The position numbers and the translations under genes are program-made. Positions 1 to 11,997 of a stretch of DNA of 64,000 bases are shown piece by piece. This DNA comes from Todiramphus chloris collaris (taxonomy: Eukaryota > Chordata > Aves > Coraciiformes > Alcedinidae), in NCBI GenBank assembly GCA_025345505.1, contig JANVCC010000018.1, positions 37,957,147 to 38,021,146 on the forward strand, in the 5' to 3' direction. Below the pieces are notes generated by a model that did no database searches, was not told the origin of the DNA, and saw nothing but the letters and a program-made list of their open reading frames with translations. How positions within the stretch are numbered: position 1 is the first letter of the stretch; each line of letters begins with the position of its first letter.

Positions 1-3000
1 AAAAGAAAACTGATGACAGAGGCAGACAACAATGACACATTCACAGGTCGTTCTCTTGGTTTTGGCCCAAGTAGATTTCATTCATAGGGAATGAGTGGGT
101 CACTCAGTGACCACAACCCGCACACTGATGGTAGGTTCTTGCCTGCAAGCCTGCTTCCCCACGCCTGATGCCTGTGCCCTGTTCAGTTTAGCACTCCCTT
201 CCTGAGATGGTCAAATGCTGTTCATGATGATGCCGTTGTAGTGCAGCACAAATAAGCAGTAGGTGCCATGCTTGAGGGGCAGAGACTGACCAATCCCTGT
301 TGGTCCTCAGCCTGCTTTGTCTTTGTAAAACCCCAAGTGACCGAGCCCTTCTGACACAACACTTGTCTCAGATTCCCTAGCTTTGTCTCATTAGCCTCTT
401 TTTGTCCAGCTTAGTTGCTGGGCTTTCTGAGTTATAGGCAGATGACAGTGTTTCTGTGCTGTCTGTGTACCTGGGAGTAACAGCTTAAGAAAGGAACCAA
501 CTTCACTTACTGTGTGCGCTGAAACATGACAGGTTGCTCGATTGCAGTCTGGTTAGCACCAGGAGTCCATTTGCTGTGGCCTTTCATGGCCTGAGGACCA
601 TCAGCCTGACAATTTTCTCTACCAAAGGGAGCAGTTACAGGAAGAAAGCCACAGCTTTTTATTGTGTTTTTGGTTTTGTTTTTGACAACCTCTCTTGGAA
701 ACAGATGAACTCTTTAAACAGTAAGTTTGTCTGCCTCAAACTCAACCAAACCAAACCCAACAAACAGGCAGTGAGCTGTAGGCAGGCGCTAAGCTTGAAA
801 CATGTGAGCTGGAACTGATAAAAGGTTGGCAGAGCTGTAAGCAAACTGAAAATGGGACCTTATAAAGAGAAGTTGGGCAATCTTCAAAAAAAGTGGTGCT
901 ACCAGTCCTGTCAATGAATACTTAGATATGGCCTTTGCAGATTGCAGGTCCCCTTGATGCAACGCTTACTGGTGAGTCATTTGAAAGATCACTAATTGAA
1001 GGATAGAAAATGGCCTGCTGTGGCCTGCAGCCATTATGAGCTGCACTTTTTTTTAAGGGATGTTTGTTGCAATCCCCTCAATTTTCTGCAGATGGGGTGT
1101 GGCTCTCCCATTCCTGGCGAAGTAGCTGGTGCAGCCTTTGGTTGGGAAAATATGGGTGCTGTTGCATGAGAAGGTAGACTTCTCCTGGGGGGGAAGTTAC
1201 TTTCTTCCTGTCCAGCACAACATCAGGGGTGTGACAATTCCCTAAAGCACAATGGAACTGCACGGAAATCTTCAGGCTTTATCCAGTTCATAGTTATATG
1301 GATGTGGCTCATAAAGACATCTGAATCACGTTTCAGACTACTTACCCAGCTACATGACACAACCTGATCCCCTTTCTTATGAGTCTTATGTTCTCAGACT
1401 ATGCCTCTTTTTCCGTTTTTCATCAGAGGTCTTATGACCCTCTCTCCTTGTGTAATTATTTGGGCTTGTGTGAAAGCTTCTGTGCTCAGATTCCTCAGCT
1501 TGCAATCAGAAGTGACGTTGCTCTCTCTTCACATTAAATGCAGGCACCCAAAGTTTCTTTGGCTGTGATGCATTAGAGAACTCATTCCTCATGCAGGATG
1601 GGAGCGATATTAAACTCAGCCCCGTGGACAACAGAGCATGGATAGGCAGCATCCTGCAGCTGTGCCTGTGGTGGGTGAGACAACCCTTACACCTAACTCC
1701 TTTTTGCCTTTCCACCACTCTGCCTTCACAGATCCACTCTCTTTGTCAGCTGAAGACTGCGTGGTCAGCTCTGCCAGAAGCCTGGGGTCAGGGAGGAGGA
1801 GACAGAGTGTGGCAGGGTGCTGCAAATATGGGAAGTGTGGACTTAGTTTTGTGGAGACTGTAGGGAGGGAGCAGTCTGGTGAATAGTTGCACAGACACTG
1901 CATCCACTTTGCTAGGCAGAAGAAGAAATCCACCCTCCTTATTTATAGGAAGATGAAGGTTGCTATGCTAGGACAAACTGATTAAGTCTGGTGTCCTGCT
2001 TCAGACAATGATGAGCACTGGCTGCTAGAGGAGATGTAAGAAATGCTGTAGTAAAACAAGGATGAAATCTCTCTATGTGGCTGTTTCTCATTGTCTTACT
2101 GGTATCTAGATCACTAGTTAACCATGTCAACCCATAGTGACCAGCTTGAGGTGGGAAGGGTGAAGGCTTTACGTCGAATCATTCCAGTTGATGTCCTACA
2201 TGATTCCTCTCACTTGGCTGAAACAAAAATGAAGAAAGAATGATAACTTCCTCATCCTGTTCTTTCTGAAATATATGACAAACCCCATATTGTTGTCAAA
2301 GGTGCAGAATCAAAACTGTCATTATCTTAGAGTGCAACAAATATCATGACTAGGAGTTAAATGTGTCAAAAACCATCATCTTTTAAGTCATGTTGCCAAG
2401 CTTTACATGAACTGAACCAGGCTGTTAGCTACCTTTTTTCAATGATAACTCAGCAAATACTCTGTATAATAATTTTCACTATACTACAGGTGAAAAAAGC
2501 AGGTGAAAAATATTTTACAGGCACAGATACATAACTGATTATATTACCAAAAAAACCCACAACAACAGTGCATTTATTTTACATTTTTAAGAATTTGACT
2601 GAGGAGATTTCATTACCCAAGTTTAGGATACATATTGCTTGGTGAATACAATAACAAATGGGTTCTTCAAATCCCTAATTCACAGGCATTTCAGAGAGAG
2701 ACAGTTCAGCAGCACAAGAAGGATGTACTATTCCTAGAAATCTCCTGAGTCAACTCCTGTCCTGTATCTGTCAGTGATTCAAGAGCATGGTTGTTATAAT
2801 TGAGCCCAAACATACTTCTGTTAGCAAACAGGAAAAAGCTGGGTAGAAGCACCAAGATGTCAATGGGCTGTGTGGGTGCCAGGATGGGTGGTCACACCTG
2901 GCGAGATAAGTGCTATGGGTAAGGTGATCAGCATTAAAGAGGGAAAACCTGAGTTGCCTGTCACTGTGTGGTGATAAGAAAGGAGTATGCACAAGGAGGG

Positions 3001-4383
3001 TGATAAGCTTGATGGTCACTTAAGAAGACAAAAATGGGAGATAACAGTGCTTCATTTCTATTTCTTTAACTAATTAGCTTAGCTTTCCCTTTGGATTGAA
3101 TACTTTGTATAAGAAAGCACTGTCTGCAGCACTTAGTGTGTAGACTTCTGCAGATTTACAGACATTGTGTGGCATGGCTGGAGAGGGGATGGGTTATCAG
3201 CAGGTAGCCAGTAGCCTGGAGAGAGGTTCTTGAAGTTCCTGTGCTTCCATGTGCATCTCCTCAACTTCATCCACCCTATTGAGGATTTGGAAAAAAAAAA
3301 AAAAAGCCAGGACTGTGCTCTATTCATGAAGCAGTAGTGACATCAGGACAAAAATACATTATCTGTGTAATTCCTGAAGCTAGAGATTACTCACATGATA
3401 TTGCTAGGGCATTACATAAATATTTTAACAAGCAAATCTGTCTTTAGGAGCCCAAGAAACTACTTCTATTTTCAAAATTGTGGAATCCCTGACAACTTCA
3501 TCTGCTCTCTCCCTGCTCTTATTTTGTGAATGGAGTAGGGCTTAGTCCTTCTACTTGCCTGAATTGGGAGTATGCATAACAAACTGGTAGGATGGGTTGG
3601 CTACTTTTCCCCTGTTTTATTTGAAGTTCTTTAAAATGATCACTTCTCTGCAGGTGCCATCAAAATATAAATTAATGGAAATGAAAATTTTCTGTTAAAT
3701 TCCTCCTTCCTTCCCACTCTATCCTCCTGGTTGGAGGTTCCATCTTATCAGTCATCTCCCTGCACCAACCAGTGTGTGGACACATCCTTCCTGCTTCCCA
3801 GTGACTCTCAGGAGAGAGAAGAATCTGCCCAAATTATCCTAAGAGACTATGGTGTCACTGATTAAACTCCCTGGGGTAGTGATGTGTCCAACAAGGCTGA
3901 TGCCTGCAAGTGATGTTTAGTTTCGAGCAGAGTTCCAAGGGGAATAAAAGGCTTCTCTTGTCAAATGTGAGTGGGTTTCCAAGCTGAAATGTTTGCTGAT
4001 AACTTGCATGTGTGAATAGGTCTTGTCAGTAAACTGTCTTCCTCAAACAATCTTTGTTACATTGGTCTTATTGCCCACTTTGGTCAACAGCCTTTTGGAG
4101 GGAGGAGAGGACGTCATGAATGCAGAAATGCATCTCCATTAGTTAGTTCATGTTCTTTTTCCCAGTGCATGAATATAAAATGGCCCTGCTGTCTTGTCGC
4201 TGTAACTTTATTGTGTGGATCAGAATTTAATTCACATAATTTTCTGTCCCTAAATGTTTAAAGTTCAGAGCTACACCAGGGAATAATTCTAGTTCATAAC
4301 AACCTCATTTTCCCCACTGGTTCTTACTCTCTGTGCCATGAATGTGTCTTGATCATCTCTATTTCAGCCACATAGAGGCATAT
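1..4383. other. Gene-free stretch, no element recognised
   Basis: I see no gene, LTR or CR1 copy in this stretch. Open frames are at most about 105 codons, lie on both strands over the same bases (for example 1591-1933), and have no recognisable domain or splice pattern. Low-complexity content is limited to a CAAA-type A/C-rich patch near 746-771 and an A15 run at 3291-3305. The stretch is ordinary bird intergenic or intronic DNA as far as can be read. Confidence 0.6.
3291..3305. repeat. A15 homopolymer
   Basis: Uninterrupted run of 15 A. No retroposed gene body or CR1 3' end lies next to it, so it is treated as a simple repeat and not as the tail of a processed pseudogene. Confidence 0.85.
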
Positions 4384-5030
4384 AGAATCATAGAATAGTT
4401 TGAGCTGGAAAGGACCTTTAGAGGTAACCCTGCAGAGCACAGGGACATCTTTAGATCACACTGCTCAGAGCCCTGTCCAACCTGACCTTGAATGTTTCCA
4501 GGGATGGGGCACCTACCACCTCTCTGAGCAACCTGTTCCAGTGTTTTGCCACCCACATTGTAAAAAATTCTGTCCTTCTATCTAGTCTAAATCTCCCCTC
4601 TTTTAGTTTAAAGCCATGACCCCGTGTCCTGTCGCAACAGGCCCTGCTAAAAAGTTTGCCCCATCTGTCTTATAAGCCCCCTTTAAGTACTGGAAGGCTG
4701 TGATAAGGCCTCTCTGGAGCCTTTTCTTCTCCAGGCTGAACAACCCCAACTCTCTCAGCCTTTCTTCCCAGGAGAGGTGTTCCAGCCCTCTGATCATTTT
4801 TGTGGCCCTTCTCTGGACCTGCTCCAACAAGTCTCTAGGACTCTAGACCTAGACACAGTACTCCAGACAAGGTCTCACCAGAGTGAAATAGAGCATCAGA
4901 CTCACCTCCCTGAACCTGTTGGCCATGCTTCTTTTGATGCAGCCCAGGATATACAGTTGGCCTTCTGGGTTGTGAGCGCATATTGCCTCCTCATGCCCAT
5001 CTTTTCATCCACAAAGATACCTGACATATT
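4384..5030 (-). mobile_element. CR1 LINE, 5'-truncated, inverted
   Basis: Read on the minus strand, this is the 3' part of a chicken-repeat-1 (CR1) non-LTR retrotransposon. The left edge, AGAATCATAGAAT, is the complement of the CR1 3' terminal ATTCTATG-type tail. It is followed by the familiar 3' UTR (complement seen as 'GGAAAGGACCTTTAGAGG') and then the end of ORF2. Going right, the match to CR1 fades near 5015-5035, giving a fragment of about 0.65 kb; 5' truncation is the normal outcome of CR1 target-primed reverse transcription. A 20-40 base segment near 4840-4860 looks deleted or scrambled compared with the usual CR1 sequence. The 3' end type (ending in the complement of 'CTTTAGAGGT') is closer to the host copy at 23000-24232 than to the copies at 14827, 47080 and 52276. 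No clear target-site duplication is seen. Confidence 0.93.
4603..4830 (-). pseudogene. CR1 ORF2 C-terminal remnant
   Basis: A 75-codon open frame on the minus strand carries the C-terminal signature of CR1 ORF2, beginning [20 protein letters not shown] and continuing with a '[18 protein letters not shown]'-like stretch. In intact CR1 this region lies downstream of the reverse-transcriptase catalytic core, so nothing catalytic is present here. The full ORF2 protein is around 900-1000 residues; this is under a tenth of it. The apparent start Met is an internal residue of the original protein and not a real start. The coding match continues upstream (to about 5025) but in a broken frame. It is a dead fragment with no expected function. 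Confidence 0.88.
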
Positions 5031-8000
5031 CTATGGGTAGTAAATGTTTTCTGTCAGTTGATACTTGACAGCTTTTGGAACAAGAGTATTTGTAGCATAA
5101 TGACATCAGGAAGGTTGGGAGAACATCGGAGACCTGACTGCAAGACAATGTTGCCCAGATTGCACCATTTTGTAATGTAGGGAGATCCAGCTGTTTCACA
5201 ACCCCAAATCACACTGAAGCTTTGGGTGGTATAACTGATTTCCCACTGTACTCAAGGTGATCAATGTCCTGGACCAAACAGCCCAGGATGTGGCTTTGTA
5301 GGGGTGTGGGCTTCAGGGAGCTCCTTCTCTACCACTGGAAGAATCAACTTCATGTTCAGTAAGTGCAAAAGAGGACCTTAGCTTCCAGCCAGATGTGCTA
5401 CTCTGTGAGGCATATCTGCATGTGTGTGGCATGACCACTGAGCTGAGGCTGTCATTTATGGGCCTGCGTGTGGAAAAGAGTTGTAGGAGTGCTACCAACA
5501 AGTGGCTGTTGGAGACCGTTGTGTCCATGCAGTGCCCTTGGGCCTAGGTCCATTCTCTCTTAAACAACCAAGCGAGCGCCCAGAAACACAGGTGGATGCT
5601 GTGCTGAATACATCACTTCCTAAACATTGTCCTGACTCTAATCCTCAGCTGCTGTGGACTTACCTTTCAGCATAAGGTCATTTTGTGTAAGTAAGCAACT
5701 ACAGCATCTAAAGAAGTAATAGATTTGAAATTAAGACAACTGGAGCAATCATGCTTTGATCTCTGGCAAAGCCCAGGGGTTCGATTATTATCCAGTGGAA
5801 GGAGCTGAGATAAATGAGTTTTCAGGAGTAGGGCACTCAAAGAATTCAGGCTGGAGGTGGTTTAGAGTGAAGGGTGAGGGGGTGCACCTTCATCCCAGGA
5901 TAAAAAGGTCAGTCATCAAAGAGCCACAGCATCCTCTTGGAGCTTGGCACTTTACAGGGCTCACACATGTTCTCTAGGAGCAGGCAGGAATGTTTCTTTC
6001 CATAGACCTCTGCCACCTACTTGGAAGCTGATCAAACCTGTTTTATTAAAAACCACCGTTTGACTTCTTATATTTTTATACTGATTGAGAACATTGACTT
6101 GACTGACTGAACAAGGGAACCAATTGTATGTGACTCAGTTGCTTCATGCAGGAAAAGCTTTGATTTGACTGAGTGGGAGTTTATGTTTAAGTTACTCTAT
6201 AAAATGAAGTTTGGTGATAAGCTTATAAACTGAATTTGAACCTTGCGCAGGCTCCAGAGAGAAGGAATAAACAGCTCAGTTTATATTCTCTACAGATGCA
6301 CACCAAGATATCCCTTTAACCTTGGGTTATTTTACCTAGGGGGTCAAACTGTTTTTTAAACTGTTTGAAATTATTTGTCCAGATTAGCTGTCCATGCTGA
6401 AGATGGAGAGCTTTCAGGGTGCCTCCTGAGAGCCCTGAAGCCAGCCATAATGAATGAGTTTGGTGTTTTACTTGGAGGAAAAAAAAGCTGAATGAGTTAC
6501 AGAGCTGCCAGATATCCCCAGTTCATTCACACAAACCTGAGGATAATGTGCTTCTCTTGATCCTGACATGGTATCCTTAGAATAGCTTCTTTCAAGGGCA
6601 TTTGTGTCTGACATTTTCCCCATCCCATTACTTATCAGCCTCAGTAGTTAGCAGTGAATTGCAACTAGAAGACAGTGGTGTCTGGCAGGAAACTCTGGGG
6701 ACATGTAGGATTCATCTCCCCTTTCCACTGAGGCTAGTGACCAAACCTGCAGGAGATCAAGTGGAAATAAGGTGGGGTGGTCATCTTGTGATACCCTCCT
6801 GTCCAATACATCTCAGAGTGTATATGCATAGGAGTCGGTCTGAAGAGTTTGGTAACTGGTCAAGTAATTATTCATCACCAGTGGTGTGTGCAGCAGAGAT
6901 CCCAACACAGCCAACACAGAGTCTGAGGCTGCTGCAGACCCCAGGCATGAAGGAATCACTCATCTTGGCAGCGATGGGTTTTTTGCTTGGAAAAGATTTT
7001 CTCTTGAGGTTGTGATCTGCCTGAACAGATGTTGAAGTATTTTCTCAGAGGAGTCACCCAGCTGATGTGTAAGTCTCATAACCATAGGAAAAGAGACACT
7101 TTTGTTTGTGCTTTCTCAAAGTGGAGGACTAGACATGAGAAACCCAAGGTCTCTGGCTCTGTGATGGCCTTTTACATACCTGTGGGCAAGTTATTCCTGC
7201 TGTGGCACTGCTCCTGCAAGTGTCCCCATGTTTGCTCTGAAGGGCAGTTGCTGAGACCTGGCAGCACCCTGAGCTTCCACAGTCATTCTCCCTTCCATGC
7301 TTCAAAACAAATCCACTTCATTGATCATAATAAAGGAAACTTTTTTTAAACCTGGCTTTACAGTTCGTGCCCTGTGTCTGTGCGTCTGCCTCTTCATTCC
7401 TCCCAGTGACTTCTGATCCTGATGCCCAGCTCCAGCTAAGTATGGCAGAAGTGTAGAGGCCTCAGCAATATCAAAGTTACATTAAATTTCCAGTAAACTG
7501 GGAGAGCAAATAAATATCACTTCTGCTTGAGAGAGGTCTTACTATATATTAGAGGATCCCAGTGGAAAAGGGGAAAGTTGAACAGAGAGAGACATAAGAA
7601 TCCAGGCTTCATTTGCTTATTGTGTTGCAGACACTTGTTTTATTTTGTGTTTTCTTTTAATTTTCTCATAACTCCTAGCTATCTAAATCTTACTCAGGAT
7701 TTGAAGTGCAAGTTAGCGTAACCAGAAATTCGTCCCATTAGCCCTCAGTTGCTCTCAGCAGAGTATCCACAGAGGTCATTCAGTGTTGACACTCCATTCC
7801 AAGGGTAAAATATAAGCAGCAAGGACACTGAACATGCCCAGGGAACAGAAGCTGGAGTAGGCCCATTCATCAACCAGTTTCACCATATGCGAATGAAATG
7901 CAATATGTCTAAATTAGAGACAAATTGCAAAGACTAATTTGTGAACTGGGGCCCCATTGCTTGGAGTAAAGGTCTTTTGCTTCTAACCTATCCCTTCTGG

Positions 8001-8577
8001 CTTTTCCTGTGTAGAAATAACTATGGGAAAAGTCATCACAAACAAATCAGGTTCTGCAAGCCTTCTGAGGGCAGTACTGACTTCCATTCAGGAAACATAA
8101 ACTCCCTGAACACTCAGTTTCCACCTAAATAGCTTTAGTATCAGCCTACTCTCTCCATCACACATTATTTTATTCTAGTCTGCCCTGAAATAGCAAGGTT
8201 TAATTGGCAGCCTGGCCCTGATTTGCTAATATCTCCTTGTGCATGGAAGGAGACCTCAAATTCTATGCACTCATGCTCAATCAGCGTCAGCTTGGTATTA
8301 ACTCCATGTTACTACATTATTGATTTTATTCATCCCAGGAGCTACATCAATTTATCATGGAATTTACACTTCTTTAACAACCAACACAAATCAAGAACAT
8401 TTGTTAGGCTTGCAGTGTAGACTAGAAGGTTTTTGGAATCTGATCTTCATTTTCCTTTACATTTGTTTAGATTTCCAGTTAATCTGAATTCCTATCTTGC
8501 CCCTTTGAACTTTCAACCAACTGTAAATACTTTTGATAAATTTCTGTGCTAAAAACTATATTGCAACATAGTTCTGG

Positions 8578-8620
8578 AAAAAAAAACCAAACCAATAACA
8601 AACCAAACCAAAAAAAAACC
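8578..8620. repeat. A/C-rich low-complexity patch
   Basis: The segment is composed almost only of A and C, with repeated CCAAA units between A runs. Such patches can be decayed poly(A) tails, but no retroposed body is visible to the left of it. Confidence 0.75.
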
Positions 8621-9038
8621 CTGCAAAATACCCTGTGTCTTCTGATGTATTGATATAACTCATTTGGGGAAATAAATTGTTGTGTGCTTTAGGTTATACA
8701 GCGGCCACGTGTAAACAATAAAATCTGTTTGTAACCTCAATCATGCATTTGGTTCTGCTATACAGTATAACCATTTGTAGTTTTAACTCGTGTCTTGAAG
8801 GTGCGTAGCAAATGAAAAACATAGCAAAGTGTTTGTCCTTTCCTATTGCATTTTTCTGGCTGACTTATTTGCAACAGATGAAGAAATTCTGGGGAAGTTC
8901 ATTGTCTGCTTCTGCATTTGTTCAGTCTTCCTCTCTGGCTGAACTCTGCGATGGCTGGAGAGATACTGAAAGGATGATGTCAGAAGAGTGGGAAGTGAAA
9001 GCTGAAGGGAATTCTACTCAGATGCTTTGAACTGTTGA

Positions 9039-9057
9039 TTTTTTTATTTTTTTTTTT
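9039..9057. repeat. T-rich run
   Basis: Nineteen bases of T with a single A. Simple low-complexity sequence. Confidence 0.8.
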
Positions 9058-10707
9058 ACAGTTAGTGTCTACATAGCTGAAATAATGCTTTAGCATTTGG
9101 GAGAAAGGATGTGAGACACCAGAGGAGTCACAGCACCAGCTGGTGTTAACAGAGGTACTTTTTAGAGGGATAAAACACCTTTATTATCTTCCTCCACTCC
9201 ACAGAGAAACCCACCACAGGCTGGAGTGCAAGTTGCAATCGTAAACTTGCTGTTCTCTGTAGTAATTTTGTCACTGCTGCTCTATGTTGATCCTATTGCT
9301 TGTGTCTGTTACCTGCATACATTAAACATAAAGCTTTAAGGATATACTGTTGCTTAGTAGTAAGAGGATAGAGACCAGCCAGAAACACAAAGATGGACCT
9401 TACTGAAAATAAAAGGACCTTTTCAGCTGCATTTAGCTTAAAGTGCATGAGTAAGCTAGAAAAGGGAAGATTGCAAAATCTGTGTGTCCATGGCAATGCC
9501 ACCCTTCAGTGTTGGGATTACATCATCAGAACAAACTTTCATCAGTTCATCACAGTTTGGTTATGTGACACTATTTTGAGCGCAGCATGGAAGTGATGCT
9601 TCTATTCAGATTTGTCCCCGTCGGAGTATTGCAAACACTGTCAGAAACTTCATCCAGCCATAGCTTGCCACAAGATGCCATGGGAGAGAAGGCCACGCCA
9701 CCCAGAAATATCAAATGAAAAATTCAGGAGCTAGAGGATTCATGAGGACTTTCTCTTTGAAGTCACCAAAGCAGGACTTTCTTGGCCCCATTGCTCAGAA
9801 GAGTTTCAGGAACAATATAGTACCAGTAGTCCCTACATCATCATCCTTGTTTTGGGTCTCATTGTTTCACATGGTGGTGAAGGATGGATACCTAGGTACC
9901 TGGGGGCTTGTAAGGTTTGAAGTAGAGGCATGCAGGACGCAGGGAAGAGAAGACCAAGAACTTCCTCTCAGTTTGCCTGGGTAGATGAATGTTTCTATTA
10001 TGTTTTTACTACTCTCATAGCACAGCCAGCCTGCATCTGTGCCAGAAGCCTTGTGCATGGGTTGTTTGCCTGGGGGTCAGAGGGTTATAGTGAGATGTAA
10101 CACCTCTCCTCAGGCTGAGTGGTACAGTGGGAACCCTCCTCCAGGTCAGAGCTGGGATCACCGAAAGGCCAGGGAAGCCATGAACCAGAGCAATGCTGTG
10201 GCACTGGGGACAGCAGAATGACAGAGTGACTGTGAGAGGCATGATCTGCTCCTGCTGTTCCTGCCTCTCCCATCCATGGGCCAGAGCAGGGGCTGAGTGA
10301 GAAGCTGCTCTGGAGCTGTAGCAAAAGGCTCACCAGCCAACATGTAGGGTTTGTCAAGAGTCAAGATGCAACACTAGTGGCCCCTTCAAGGGGCACTGGA
10401 GGGTGGCAATTTACCCTTGTTTCCTCATGCACCATCCAGGTGCCCAGGTCAGCAGGCTCTGGCCTTTGCTAGCTTCTCACACCAAGCCACAGGAAGCACT
10501 AAACACTTCTATACACACATGCTGCAGTTATGCAGGTGCTGGGCAAGAGGTGCTGCTGTCTTTATGCTGCCTGGATGCCCCTGTGGTGGTTTGACCTTGG
10601 CTGGGTGCCAGGTGCCCACCAAGCTGCTCTATCACTCCCCCCTCCTCCTCTCAGCTGGACCAGGGAGAAGAAAATAAGGTGAAACTCATGGGTTAAGACA
10701 AAGGCAG

Positions 10708-10713
10708 TTTAAT
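10708..10713 (-). terminator. LTR polyadenylation signal (ATTAAA)
   Basis: ATTAAA on the minus strand, about 170 bases downstream of the TATA-like site in the same LTR and about 130 bases before its 3' end. That is the expected order U3-R-U5 for a retroviral LTR read on the minus strand. Confidence 0.55.
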
Positions 10714-10883
10714 GAAAAGCAAAGAAAGGCCACATGGGAAAGGAAAAGAAAACAAAGAAAACAAAGATTTATTCTCTCCTTCCCATCAGCAGGCGACATC
10801 TCACCCCTTTTTGAGGAAGCAGGGCTCCAAATGTGTAGCGGTTGCTCCAGAGATCAAGCAGATGCCCCAGCCCCCTTTTCCTA

Positions 10884-10892
10884 GCTTTTATT
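10884..10892 (-). promoter_or_regulatory. TATA-like element of the solo LTR
   Basis: AATAAAAGC on the minus strand, placed in the middle of the LTR as a core promoter would be. A CRE/ATF-like octamer (TGATGTCA on the minus strand) sits at 10900-10907, just upstream in the reading direction. The pairing suggests a U3 promoter. Alternatively AATAAA here could be the polyadenylation signal, in which case 10708-10713 would be incidental. Confidence 0.45.
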
Positions 10893-11158
10893 GTTAAGGT
10901 GACATCATAATGTTGTGTGGTATGGAAAATCCCTTTGGTCAGTTTGGGTCAGCTGTCCTGATTGTTCCCAAGGTCTTGCCCACCCCATCCCACTGCAGGG
11001 GGAGTGCTGGAAGCCATCCTTGGTGCTGTGCGAGCCCTGCCCAGCAGCAGCCACCAGACGGGTGTGTTGTCAGCACCTTTCCAGCTCTCACTGCAAAGCA
11101 CGGCACTGGGAGGGCTGCTGTGGGGAAAACTAACTCCAGCTCAGGCAGATACAATACA

Positions 11159-11933
11159 GCCACTCAGGGGAGGATGAGATGCAGTAGAGAGGCAAAGTGG
11201 CACAAGCGAGCAGCCCCTCATCTAGCACCTGGCATCCTAACCTACAAGGTTAACCCACCAATGATTTTAAACAAGTGTGAGTAGACAGAGCTGATTTATC
11301 AAAACTTTCTATCATGTAGCATTTGGCTTGATGCTAGGCACCCTAACACTGCTTCAGTCACAGATCTGAGCTGTGGCTTGGTTGGATGTTTAGATGGGTT
11401 GGTAGTGATGCTTTGCCTTGTGGTGGAGGTTTCAGCATGTTCACCTTTGCTTCCAGCTCAGCAGCAGAGCATGGGCTCCAGCTGCTGTGGCTACAAATCA
11501 CCAAGCCCTTCAGGGCTGAGCCCGTGGGCTCCACAGGAGTGTCTCACTTGCAGCAGCTGTGCTGTGCAACCTCGAACATTAAAATATCTTTGCTTGTTGC
11601 TCAGACTCCCGTGTTTTCCATTTGCTGGCTCTGTGCAGCTTAGTGCTGTCTTGGGAGTCCATATCAGCAAAGGTCACCCAAGTCAGGTTTCCTCACACAA
11701 GGAACACTTTTCTCATCCTACACTGTAACCATGGTGACTTGTTTTCTTTTAAATTCCTTTCCCTTAGGTTCAATGCTATCTTTAGATGTCATCTTGTTGT
11801 GACAAATGTCCATGTAGATCCTGATACTATCTGGGAACTGTGGCGTGACAAGGACTGGTTTAAGTAACAGCTGCATAACTCTGTCAGGAATGAATGATGT
11901 AGCCAGTGCCCTTACTGAAAACACTCCCATTTT
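11159..11933. other. Gene-free stretch
   Basis: Nothing recognisable lies between the solo LTR and the CR1 stub. Open frames on the plus strand (for example 11378-11728, 116 codons) overlap one another in different frames and look like chance. Confidence 0.55.
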
Positions 11934-11997
11934 AGAATCATAGAATCATTATTGAAGTTGGAAAGGACCTATAAGGTCATCAACTCCAAGTGTTCAG
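11934..11997 (-). mobile_element. CR1 3'-end stub, inverted
   Basis: Starts with AGAATCATAGAATCATT and continues 'GTTGGAAAGGACCTATAAGG TCATCAA', the complement of a CR1 3' UTR. The match fades after about 60 bases near 12000, so only the extreme 3' end was retained. The short length makes subfamily assignment uncertain; the order of motifs is closer to the type seen at 14827-15085 and 47080-49265 than to the copy at 4384. Confidence 0.8.

Larger units (their letters stand above)
5031..10581. other. Gene-free stretch, no element recognised
   Basis: No gene or mobile element is recognised over 5.5 kb. The longest frame, 6602-7015 plus strand (137 codons), has no signal peptide, domain or repeat that I can name and no convincing splice context. 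There is an A/C-rich patch at 8578-8620 and a T-rich run at 9039-9057. A polyadenylation-like AATAAA near 7330 stands alone and is not tied to a transcript. Confidence 0.55.
10582..11158 (-). mobile_element. Solo LTR of an endogenous retrovirus (ERVL-like)
   Basis: The segment is bounded by TGTGGTGGTTTGACC at the left and ...CAATACA at the right, so read on the minus strand it starts TGTATTG and ends CCACCACA, the TG...CA ends of a retroviral LTR. I recognise the 'GGTTTGACCTTGGCTGG...AGGTGCCCACC' end and the 'CCCTTTGGTCAGTTTGGGTC' interior from a widespread avian LTR family. Flanks are GCCCC (10577-10581) and GCCAC (11159-11163), a 5-bp target-site duplication with one mismatch; 5 bp fits ERVL/class III, though the class is inferred. 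Length is 577 bp. No internal retroviral genes and no second LTR lie beside it, so it is a solo LTR left by recombination. Promoter and polyadenylation signals are listed separately. Confidence 0.9.

Noticed and set aside
5770..5790. GGTTCGAT resembling a tRNA T-loop
   Set aside because: No cloverleaf partners (A-box, acceptor stem) are found at the right distance.
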